Assembly: GCA_028287725.1 (NCBI GenBank)
Contig: JAQBPC010000660.1
Coordinates: forward strand, 1 to 6,998
Source: Chloroflexota bacterium
GTDB lineage: Bacteria; Chloroflexota; UBA5177; JANWHV01
Length of the DNA stretch: 6,998 nucleotides
Direction: 5' to 3'
Shown here: positions 1 to 5,570 of the stretch, one piece after another
Numbering within the stretch: the first letter of the stretch is position 1
How the letters are laid out: each line of letters begins with the position of its first letter
Made by a program: the position numbers and the translations under genes
The notes under the pieces: generated by a model
What the model saw: the letters and a program-made list of their open reading frames with translations, nothing else
Told to the model about the DNA's origin: nothing
The model's database searches: none

Positions 1-173
1 AAGAACCGGTACGCTCGAGTCTCGCACGCACGCTGCACGTGGTCCGGCCGGAGGCAGGTGACATACACGTTTGGTCACAGCTACGACCGTTGCAACTCTG
101 CCGCCGGACGGAGTACGCTAACAAGCGGTCTCGCGCGACCCGACCCCTCCTGTCGCAAACTTAGAGCATGATC

Positions 174-178
174 GGGAG
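174..178 (+). promoter_or_regulatory. Ribosome binding site deciding the oxidoreductase start
   Basis: GGGAG lies 7 nt before the ATG at 186. The alternative in-frame ATG at 168 has no purine-rich site at a workable distance, so translation most likely begins at 186. Confidence 0.6.
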
Positions 179-185
179 AATAGTT

Positions 186-1355
186 ATGGCCTCCTATGAC
201 GCCGTAATCATCGGCGGTGGGAACCTCGGCCTGTGGACGGCGCACCAGCTCGCGAAGCGCGGCTTGAAGCGCATTGCGGTGTTGGAACGGTACTGGCTGG
301 CATTTGGCGCCACAACCCGATCCGCGGGTATGGTGCGCCAGCAGGGTGGCTCCGAGACGGCAATCAAGCTGGGTAAGTGGTCACGCAACCTCTATATCAG
401 CCTCGCCGACGAGCTGGGCCTGGACAGCGGCTTTGTCGAGACCGGCTACTTCGTCATTGCGGAAACAGAGCAAGAGAAAGCTGGATTCCTCGAGCTCGTA
501 AAACTCCGGCAGCAGTGCGGCGTTGAGAACGAATGGGTGGATGCCGCTGAGGGACGCAAGCTTCTGCCGTTCTTCAATTGGGACACGTTCCTCGGTGGAA
601 CCTATACGGCAAATGATGGGTATGTCCACCCGCCGATCATTGGCAGGAATATAACGTTCGCCGCGCTCAAGACGGGCGCAGTCGCCGCCTTTGAATATTG
701 CCCGGCCGAGTCTATTGAACGGTACGGCAGTGGCTACAAAGTTCGAACACCGAAAGGGGATTTCGAGTCCGACCGCGTGATTGACGCGGGCGGCCCGCGC
801 GGCGCGCGCAAAGTCGGCGCCATGCTCGACATCGAAGTGCCGGTTTCGGCCGCGCGACACGAAGTGGTGACCTACCCGGTGCTGAATGGTGACTTTCCGG
901 CGCGCTGGCCGATGTTTTTCGTCCTGGGCAAGGGCTATTATGTCAGGCCGGAGGAGCAGGGCGCGCTCCTTGGGTTGAGTAACCCAGATGAAAAGGTCGA
1001 CCGATCGGAGCGCTTCCAGATCGGCTTCGACTGGAATTACTTCGAAAGCATGCGGCCCCAGCTTGAGGCCGAGTTCCCAGCTATTAAGGGCCAGCCAATC
1101 TGCAGGTCGTGGGCGGGTTCGATCGACTTCACGCCCGATCACCTGCCGATCATCGACCAGCCACTGCCCGGGTTCTATGTACTTGCGGCGGGCGGCCACG
1201 GCATGATGTGGGGACCAGGACTCGGCATGAAAATGGCTGAATTGATCGACACAGGCACTGTGAGCGACTTGCCGGAGAATGAGATCAGCCTGGCCAGATT
1301 CAGTCAGAATCTCGAGCGCCACGACCTCATTGCCCTGCCGTTCCCGACGGATTAG
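186..1355 (+). CDS. FAD-dependent oxidoreductase, DAO (sarcosine oxidase beta / D-amino-acid oxidase-like) family
   Basis: Probable cytoplasmic flavoenzyme that oxidises the C-N bond of an amino acid or secondary amine; the substrate cannot be read from sequence. Numbering from the ATG at 186 (389 residues): an N-terminal Rossmann fold has the dinucleotide motif GGGNLG at residues 10-15, and the acidic residue E34 ends the second strand (VLER) to bind the ADP ribose. A GATTRSAGM segment (41-49) matches the conserved flavin-contacting loop of the DAO family. Near the C-terminus, TPDHLPIID (316-324) and the glycine-rich GGHGMMWGPGLG (336-347) are the second FAD-binding signature. The length is normal for single-subunit members. 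An in-frame ATG at 168 would add six residues but has no ribosome binding site, whereas GGGAG at 174-178 is 7 nt before the 186 ATG. No signal peptide or membrane segment is visible. A same-strand dehydrogenase follows after 210 bases and may share its pathway. The family call is firm; the substrate is unknown. Confidence 0.9.
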   Translation: MASYDAVIIGGGNLGLWTAHQLAKRGLKRIAVLERYWLAFGATTRSAGMVRQQGGSETAIKLGKWSRNLYISLADELGLDSGFVETGYFVIAETEQEKAGFLELVKLRQQCGVENEWVDAAEGRKLLPFFNWDTFLGGTYTANDGYVHPPIIGRNITFAALKTGAVAAFEYCPAESIERYGSGYKVRTPKGDFESDRVIDAGGPRGARKVGAMLDIEVPVSAARHEVVTYPVLNGDFPARWPMFFVLGKGYYVRPEEQGALLGLSNPDEKVDRSERFQIGFDWNYFESMRPQLEAEFPAIKGQPICRSWAGSIDFTPDHLPIIDQPLPGFYVLAAGGHGMMWGPGLGMKMAELIDTGTVSDLPENEISLARFSQNLERHDLIALPFPTD

Positions 1356-1509
1356 ACTGTGCAAGACGTTCTCGCGAGCAATTACACCGCGGGCCGACCT
1401 CGCATTGAGCGCGCTGGTTCGTACTCTCCGCTGATTCATGCCGCTCTGGGTCATGGACCGAGATGACCGTGGTGCGTAAGGATATGGGTCTTCGTCGCAG
1501 TACTTTGAA

Positions 1510-1538
1510 TTGAATTAGGAAGTGTGAGCACGTAATTA
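1510..1538 (+). promoter_or_regulatory. AT-rich patch, weak promoter candidate upstream of the SDR
   Basis: The gap 1356-1565 is GC-rich except for about 1501-1550. Within it TTGAAT (1510-1515) is spaced 17 nt from TAATTA (1533-1538). The -35 match is fair and the -10 match is poor. The placement just upstream of the SDR ribosome binding site is reasonable, so this is recorded only as a weak candidate; if used, it would make the SDR an independent unit. Confidence 0.2.
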
Positions 1539-1565
1539 ACGCTGCTTTATCTGTGCGGAGGAAAC

Positions 1566-2309
1566 ATGGACTTTACCGGTAAGGTTGCGCTCGTCACCGG
1601 CGGCGGTACTGGCATCGGCCGCGCTACTTCGCTCCAGCTCGCGCATGCCGGAGCGGTGGTGGCGGTAAACTATTCTCGCTCCGAGCGCGAAGCACATGAA
1701 ACGGTCAGCGAAATTGAGCAAGCCGGTGGAAGGGCAGCGGCCTTCAAGGCCAATGTCGCCAATCACCTGGAAATTGAGACCATGGTGCGAGACATTCATG
1801 CGGCATTTGGGCGGATTGATATGCTCGTGAACAACGCGGGCACCACTCGATTTATCACGCTGTCCGATCTTGACGCCGTCACCGACGAAGTGTGGGACGA
1901 TATTCTCGCCGTGAACGTGAAAGGCGCATTCTTCTGTGCCCGTGCCGTGGCCCCGCATATGCGGGAAGTGGGTGGCGGAGCAATTGTGAACGTCTCGAGT
2001 ATTGCGGGCTTCAGTGGAACCGGATCGTCGCTGCCGTACGCGGTCTCAAAATCGGCCATGATTGGCTTGACGAAATCACTGGCACGTGCCCTAGCCCCGC
2101 AAATTCGCGTGAACAGCGTAGCGCCCGGCATCGTGAAGACACGCTGGGTGGCGGGCCGCGATGAGCACATTGACCAGCTCAGCGGCAATGCGCTGCTTAA
2201 AACGACAGCTAGCCCGGAACAAGTCGCGGCTATGGTCTGCACGCTGCTATCGAATGAGGCAGTCACCGGCCAAACCGTCGTCGTCGATGCAGGCGAATTT
2301 CTTCACTAG
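1566..2309 (+). CDS. Short-chain dehydrogenase/reductase (classical SDR, FabG-like)
   Basis: A 247-residue NAD(P)-dependent oxidoreductase of the classical SDR family, a normal length. Visible elements are the cofactor motif TGGGTGIG (residues 11-18), NNAG (89-92), the structural/catalytic N117, and the catalytic triad S145, Y158 and K162 (YxxxK), followed by a PG turn (187-188) and the C-terminal TGQTVVVDAG stretch typical of 3-oxoacyl-ACP reductase-like members. R38 in NYSRS just after the second strand suggests NADP(H) preference; this is an inference. A ribosome binding site GGAGGA at 1557-1562 supports the ATG at 1566. It follows the flavin oxidoreductase on the same strand with a 210-base gap, so co-transcription is possible but not shown. 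FabG-like similarity does not make it the fatty-acid enzyme: no acyl carrier protein or other fab gene is nearby, so a catabolic or general reductase role is at least as likely. Substrate unknown. Confidence 0.92.
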   Translation: MDFTGKVALVTGGGTGIGRATSLQLAHAGAVVAVNYSRSEREAHETVSEIEQAGGRAAAFKANVANHLEIETMVRDIHAAFGRIDMLVNNAGTTRFITLSDLDAVTDEVWDDILAVNVKGAFFCARAVAPHMREVGGGAIVNVSSIAGFSGTGSSLPYAVSKSAMIGLTKSLARALAPQIRVNSVAPGIVKTRWVAGRDEHIDQLSGNALLKTTASPEQVAAMVCTLLSNEAVTGQTVVVDAGEFLH

Positions 2310-2449
2310 GCGCATCAGCTACGCCGGATAGAACGGGGAGATGGCGCCAGGAATGCCGGCACACTGATCTGGATCTACAGTGTGACGGGCTTGACCCACG
2401 CGTGGACAACGCAGACGCCGGGACCGTTGCGCTCAGGTAACATACAAGT

Positions 2450-2842
2450 ATGAACAGAACGTCACCATCTCGTATGAATCCTACTTCCCCATCTCCGGAC
2501 CTTTACGTCGATCCGGAGGCCGGCTGGCGTGCGCATGTAGTCTGTCACGAGGGTGCCTGTCCGAATCGCCGCTGCCCATGTCTGGAAGTTACGGACCTGC
2601 CGGGCGGCGTCCGAGTAAACACCTTCCCCGACAGCATCACGGGCGAACCGGGCGCCGACGAGCGGCCGTCATTTACAACGTACGTTGGCAAGCCGGTAGG
2701 ACGCATGGCATCAATGCCGCATGCGATTGGCGTCAACTGGAAACTGGTCTGCTGGCCTAATCGACGCGCGGCGATTCACGGGCATGAGGTTGTCGTTGGC
2801 CGGTTACTGAGCGGCCAATCGATCGACGATCTTGGTGACTAG
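2450..2842 (+). CDS. Hypothetical protein with a Cys-rich segment (130 aa)
   Basis: I do not recognise a family with confidence. The protein is small and apparently soluble, with no signal peptide or membrane helix. Residues 1-16 are Ser/Thr/Pro/Asn-rich and contain the near-duplicate blocks MNRTSPS and MNPTSPS. A cysteine cluster follows with spacing C32-x4-C37-x4-C42-x-C44, plus a lone C101; it could hold a metal or form disulfides. The segment CLEVTDLPGGVRV (44-56) is loosely reminiscent of DUF397 proteins, and the tail IHGHEVVVGRLLSGQSIDDL (109-128) loosely of the DUF433 helix-turn-helix pattern; neither is strong enough to assign. The ATG at 2450 has only a weak AGG 12 nt upstream; an in-frame ATG at 2474 is an alternative with no better site. 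No overlapping frame offers a better gene, and the open frame sits neatly between two sure genes on the same strand. Existence is likely but function is unknown. Confidence 0.6.
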   Translation: MNRTSPSRMNPTSPSPDLYVDPEAGWRAHVVCHEGACPNRRCPCLEVTDLPGGVRVNTFPDSITGEPGADERPSFTTYVGKPVGRMASMPHAIGVNWKLVCWPNRRAAIHGHEVVVGRLLSGQSIDDLGD

Positions 2843-2948
2843 CTTACTAGCTATCAGAAGCCGCTGAAAACCCGCATGTTGCAATCTCAATGGGAAGTTC
2901 TAATGACGATATCACAGGTTACATCCACGTTGGAAACAGCGTGCTACC

Positions 2949-2981
2949 ATGGCAAAAGTACGAGCGATAACTGCACTGTAA
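2949..2981 (+). other. Possible 10-codon leader open frame before hflX
   Basis: An ATG at 2949 opens a frame encoding MAKVRAITAL, and its TAA stop (2979-2981) overlaps the first bases of the hflX ribosome binding site TAAGGAGG. If translated it could couple or gate hflX translation. Its own upstream site (GGAAA, 12 nt away) is poor, and an open frame this short can arise by chance, so it is a candidate only. Confidence 0.2.
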
Positions 2982-2986
2982 GGAGG
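2979..2986 (+). promoter_or_regulatory. Very strong Shine-Dalgarno site of hflX
   Basis: TAAGGAGG is an eight-base match to the canonical anti-Shine-Dalgarno complement. It ends 4 nt before a TTG codon at 2991. No in-frame ATG occurs until 3216, deep inside the conserved N-terminal domain, so this site fixes TTG as the start. A strong site paired with a weak start codon suggests tuned translation (inference). Confidence 0.75.
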
Positions 2987-2990
2987 ACAT

Positions 2991-4217
2991 TTGGCACAGC
3001 GACGCAGTGGGCGCCACGTCGATAGCGGCGCAGGATGGGCTGAAGAGAAGCCCCGACTGATCGACACAAGGTTGGCAAAACCTCGAGCCATTCTTGTAGC
3101 GGTCGAACCCACCTCGCAGGGAAAGGACACAATAGGGCCGCCGTGGAGTGCGGTCGAGAGTCTCGATGAATTGGCGCGCTTGGCGGACACCGGCGACATC
3201 GAAGTCGTGCGTACGATGAGCCAGCGTTTGCCGTCCGCCCACCCCCGCACCTACTTTGGCGAAGGGAAGGCCCGTGAGCTTGCGGAGTGGCTCGAAGCGG
3301 AAGAATGCGATATCGCGATCTTCGACGACGAGCTCTCGCCCAGTCAGCAAAAGGGCATTGAGGCCATTATTGGTAGTGGTAAGGTCGTCGACCGCACACA
3401 GTTGATTCTCGACATCTTCGCGGCCCGCGCGCATACGAAGGAAGGCGCGCTACAGGTGGAGCTTGCGCGCACCAAATACCAAATTCCGCGCCTCCGCCGC
3501 TTATGGACCCACCTCGAGCGCCAGCGCGGTGGAACCCTCACGCGTGGAGGCGCGGGCGAGACCCAGATGGAGACTGACCGCCGCGCGCTGCAAGGCACGG
3601 TAAGGCGGCTTGAACGGGAACTTGAAACCGTTCGGGCACGTCGATCCGAACAGCGGCGATCTCGCCATGAGAAATGGCCTTCGGTAGCACTCGTCGGCTA
3701 CACAAATGCAGGGAAATCAACCCTCCTCAACACGCTCACCGGAGCAAAAGTTGGAGCGAGGAACCAGTTATTCGCAACGCTCGATCCGACGACTCGGCGA
3801 TGGTCTCTCGGAGGCAACGGTGCGGTGCTGCTCACCGACACCGTGGGCTTCATTCACAAGCTGCCTGCTACGCTTGTTGCTGCATTTCGCGCAACGCTCG
3901 AGGAGGCCACCGAAGCCGATCTTTTGTTGCATGTCGTGGACGCGTCGTCGAGGCACGCGCCGGGACAAGCGACAGTTGTGCTCGACGAGCTCGAAGCGAT
4001 TGGCGCGAAAAGCCCCGTTATCACAGTGCTGAATAAGATCGATCTCATTCCGGCGGACCGTAAGACCGAAACCCTGGCGGAGCTGCATGCAACGTTTCCG
4101 GACGCCGTTGTAGTCAGTGCTCTGTCCAAGGAAGGTGTTGGAGAGCTCGCGGACAGGGTTCGCGCCGTTCTTCCGTTCCTTGCGGGATTGCCATCGTGGA
4201 TGGCGCAGGATAGCTAA
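2991..4217 (+). CDS. hflX: Ribosome-associated GTPase HflX
   Basis: HflX binds the 50S subunit and, as known in Escherichia coli, splits stalled ribosomes under stress using GTP. This 408-residue protein has the full architecture. After a basic, low-complexity leader (1-30), the HflX N-terminal domain includes the glycine-rich RTYFGEGKA (86-94) and DDELSPSQQ (112-120). The family-specific linker covers roughly 133-200 with the signature GGAGETQMETDRR (186-198), then a charged coiled-coil-like helix (about 198-228). The GTPase domain carries G1 GYTNAGKST (236-244), G2 around ATLDPTTR (262-269), G3 DTVGF (283-287), G4 NKID (348-351) and G5 SAL (376-378). All nucleotide-binding motifs are intact. 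It is slightly shorter than E. coli HflX (426 residues), mostly at the C-terminus. Translation starts at TTG. There is no hfq, hflK or hflC next to it, unlike the enterobacterial cluster; the downstream neighbour is a DinB-like gene. Confidence 0.97.
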   Translation: MAQRRSGRHVDSGAGWAEEKPRLIDTRLAKPRAILVAVEPTSQGKDTIGPPWSAVESLDELARLADTGDIEVVRTMSQRLPSAHPRTYFGEGKARELAEWLEAEECDIAIFDDELSPSQQKGIEAIIGSGKVVDRTQLILDIFAARAHTKEGALQVELARTKYQIPRLRRLWTHLERQRGGTLTRGGAGETQMETDRRALQGTVRRLERELETVRARRSEQRRSRHEKWPSVALVGYTNAGKSTLLNTLTGAKVGARNQLFATLDPTTRRWSLGGNGAVLLTDTVGFIHKLPATLVAAFRATLEEATEADLLLHVVDASSRHAPGQATVVLDELEAIGAKSPVITVLNKIDLIPADRKTETLAELHATFPDAVVVSALSKEGVGELADRVRAVLPFLAGLPSWMAQDS

Positions 4218-4310
4218 CAGGCTGGCCCTAGCGTGAACTAGTCTGGCCAAACCAACCAGTAAAATGCAGGGATCGCCCGCCACCGATATATGTGAGTGCT
4301 GGGGCCGGTG

Positions 4311-4316
4311 AAAGGA
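4311..4316 (+). promoter_or_regulatory. Ribosome binding site deciding the DinB-like start
   Basis: AAAGGA stands 8 nt before the GTG at 4325. The longer in-frame GTG start at 4292 has only GGGAT about 18 nt upstream, too far to work, so the shorter form is preferred. Confidence 0.55.
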
Positions 4317-4324
4317 CACCGCGT

Positions 4325-4915
4325 GTGACGTTCAACTGGGGAGCACTGCTCGTTGGGCAACTGGAATTCTACTGGGCCGTCCACCTTTGGCCACGTCTGG
4401 AGGGCCTTACCGACGAAGAGTACTTCTGGGAACCCGCCGCGGGCTGCTGGACCATTCGCAGCGGTGAGGATGGCCGGTATGTGCTCGACGGACAGTGGCC
4501 CGCCCCGTCACCACCGCCATTGACCACTATTGCCTGGCGGATGAACCACCTGTCCGCGTTGTGTCTGGCCAACCGGGCTAGCGCATTCTTTGGCGATGGC
4601 AGCGAGCCTGCCGATGCGACGATGGCCGATCCACGCTTGGTTCCAGCCGACCTACCGGCCGGTGCAGCGGAGGGGGTAGCCTTCCTTGAGCGGTCCTATT
4701 TGCGCTGGCATGATGGACTCGCCGCTCTCGACGATGCCGCAATGCAGGCGCCTCTGGGCCCAAAGGGCGCACTCTATGCCGATGAGCCGATGGCTGCGCT
4801 CATCGTCCACATCAACCGCGAGGTAATGCACCACGGCGGCGAGATCTGCCTGCTGCGCGACCTATATCGAGCTACCGGTGCCCGGAGCCGGCACAGCAAG
4901 CTGATTCCGATCTGA
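4325..4915 (+). CDS. DinB/YfiT-like four-helix putative metalloprotein
   Basis: Member of the DinB-like superfamily: small helical-bundle proteins that often bind a divalent metal through histidines. Some members are thiol-S-transferases (bacillithiol or mycothiol dependent); most have no known reaction. Numbering from the GTG at 4325 (196 residues): the first helix contains GQLEFYW (11-17), followed by the aromatic segment YFWEP and GCWTIR (about 33-45) found in these proteins, then AWRMNHLS with candidate ligand H75, and the C-terminal helix HINREVMHHGGEICLLRDLY with H162, H169/H170 and E173. The histidine pattern and the HHGGEI-x-LLRDL ending are the best evidence. A GTG at 4292 in the same frame would add 11 residues but lacks a ribosome site, while AAAGGA at 4311-4316 lies 8 nt before 4325. 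It is in the same direction as hflX, 107 bases after it, and converges with thioredoxin. Thiol chemistry next to thioredoxin is suggestive only. Confidence 0.8.
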   Translation: MTFNWGALLVGQLEFYWAVHLWPRLEGLTDEEYFWEPAAGCWTIRSGEDGRYVLDGQWPAPSPPPLTTIAWRMNHLSALCLANRASAFFGDGSEPADATMADPRLVPADLPAGAAEGVAFLERSYLRWHDGLAALDDAAMQAPLGPKGALYADEPMAALIVHINREVMHHGGEICLLRDLYRATGARSRHSKLIPI

Positions 4916-4984
4916 CGGACTCAAAAACAATGTGCTGTCCGCACGGTCGCGCATTGTGTTGATGGAGCGTGGTACATCATCTGA

Positions 4985-5041
4985 AACAACAAAGCGGCGA
5001 GAAGACGTCAAATCAATTCTGTTTGACGTCTTCTCGCCGCT
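4985..5041 (-). terminator. Rho-independent terminator of the thioredoxin gene
   Basis: A perfect 20-bp inverted repeat pairs 4993-5012 with 5022-5041 around a 9-base loop (5013-5021). On the minus strand the stem begins 25 nt after the thioredoxin stop and is followed by a T-rich tail (TTGTTGTTT, complement of 4984-4992). On the + strand no T-run follows the stem, so termination of the converging DinB-like transcript at this point would be less efficient. The stem is long for an intrinsic terminator and its outer half is GC-rich. Confidence 0.85.
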
Positions 5042-5066
5042 CAGGCGCGAAAATGCTATTGAGTTG

Positions 5067-5405
5067 TTAGGCTACGGCAGTCGTGAGGACCTTCTCGACC
5101 TGAGCCCGAAGAGCGGGCTTGGCGAGAGCGCCAACAATCTTGTGTGCCGGCTTCCCGTCCCGGAAAAAAATGAGGGTCGGGATGCTTTGAATTCCGTATT
5201 GAGCAGCAATACTCTGCGCGTGATCGACATCAACCTTAACAACGGTCAAGCGGCCGTCGTAATCGGTGGCCACCTCTTCGAGAATGGGAGCGATCATTTT
5301 GCAGGGACCGCACCAATCAGCATAGAAGTCGACGAGCACCGTGCCCTTGCTGTTCAAAACGGCCTGGTTAAACTCGGCTTCGCTGACCTTGGTTGGCTTT
5401 GCCAT
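5067..5405 (-). CDS. trxA: Thioredoxin
   Basis: Cytoplasmic thiol-disulfide oxidoreductase that reduces protein disulfides and is recharged by thioredoxin reductase, which is not in this window. The 112 residues from the ATG at 5405 have the usual thioredoxin length. Seen in order: buried D26 in VDFYADWCGPC, the active site WCGPC (31-35), the strand TVVKVDVD (54-61), the cis-proline IPT (P76) opposite the active site, and the FFRDGKP turn with VGA following (81-93). No signal peptide or lipobox is present. The frame stays open upstream to a TTG-region start at 5486, but that extension (27 residues) is unlike thioredoxin and overlaps the likely promoter. The ATG at 5405 has an AAGGAG site 9 nt upstream (5415-5420, minus strand). 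A strong terminator follows. The RNase D-like gene ends 165 bases upstream on the same strand; the gap holds a promoter candidate, so the gene is probably transcribed on its own. Confidence 0.96.
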   Translation of the reverse strand: MAKPTKVSEAEFNQAVLNSKGTVLVDFYADWCGPCKMIAPILEEVATDYDGRLTVVKVDVDHAQSIAAQYGIQSIPTLIFFRDGKPAHKIVGALAKPALRAQVEKVLTTAVA

Positions 5406-5414
5406 CGGGAGGAT

Positions 5415-5420
5415 CTCCTT
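5415..5420 (-). promoter_or_regulatory. Ribosome binding site of thioredoxin
   Basis: AAGGAG read on the minus strand, 9 nt before the ATG at 5405. It decides for the 112-residue form over the longer open frame. Confidence 0.7.
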
Positions 5421-5479
5421 ACATCCTGTGTCGGACTGTACTGGACCACTACTGTCATATGGGCGAACGGTCCATAGCT

Positions 5480-5510
5480 CTATCATACCACCGGAACTCC
5501 TGTATGGTAG
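5480..5510. promoter_or_regulatory. Imperfect dyad overlapping the thioredoxin -10 (possible operator)
   Basis: CTATCATAC (5480-5488) and GTATGGTAG (5502-5510) are inverted copies matching at 8 of 9 positions, separated by 13 bases, so their centres are 22 bp apart, about two helical turns. The left arm covers the candidate -10. A further related half (ACCATA at 5529-5534) lies upstream. The geometry suits a dimeric regulator, but no regulator is identified. Confidence 0.3.
5482..5490 (-). promoter_or_regulatory. Extended -10 promoter candidate for thioredoxin
   Basis: On the minus strand TATGAT (5487-5482) is one base from the consensus -10 and is preceded by TG plus one base (5490-5488), the extended -10 arrangement that can work without a good -35. 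No convincing -35 is present 16-18 bases upstream. Transcription would start near 5475, leaving a leader of about 70 nt before the ATG at 5405. Confidence 0.5.
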
Positions 5511-5570
5511 GTGTCGCCGGTAATATCCACCATATCTTGGGCCATGCTCACGCGGCCCCTATACCAAAGA

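Noticed and set aside
1..167. Possible end of an upstream gene
   Set aside because: All three forward frames stay open for 19 to 56 codons, but the translations are Arg/Ser/Thr-rich and unlike a real C-terminus, and the reverse strand is no better. I see no supportable gene or clear promoter here.
1356..1400. Terminator after the oxidoreductase (CTCGCGAG palindrome)
   Set aside because: The self-complementary core is only 8 bases and has no T-tract.
381..1454. Long minus-strand open frame (357 codons) antisense to the flavin oxidoreductase
   Set aside because: It mirrors the codon pattern of a clear FAD enzyme, has no recognisable domain, and has an Arg/Val/His-rich composition typical of an antisense shadow in GC-rich DNA.
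2391..2419. TTGACC as a -35 upstream of the 130-aa gene
   Set aside because: No -10-like hexamer lies 15-19 bases downstream; the expected position is GC-rich.
2879..2904. TTGCAA / TCTAAT promoter before hflX
   Set aside because: Each hexamer is acceptable alone, but the spacer is only 14 bases, too short for a standard promoter; TCTAAT alone is not enough.
4218..4262. Hairpin after hflX (GGCC and CTAG repeated as inverted pairs)
   Set aside because: The arms are two short palindromes with a bulge, and no T-run follows on either strand, so it is not a convincing terminator.
4264..4311. 15-codon open frame ahead of the DinB-like gene
   Set aside because: It ends near the AAAGGA site like the hflX leader, but has no upstream ribosome site and its placement is easily explained by chance.
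4932..5477. Plus-strand open frame (181 codons) across the terminator and thioredoxin
   Set aside because: It runs through the perfect hairpin and antisense to a certain thioredoxin gene, has no ribosome binding site and resembles no family.
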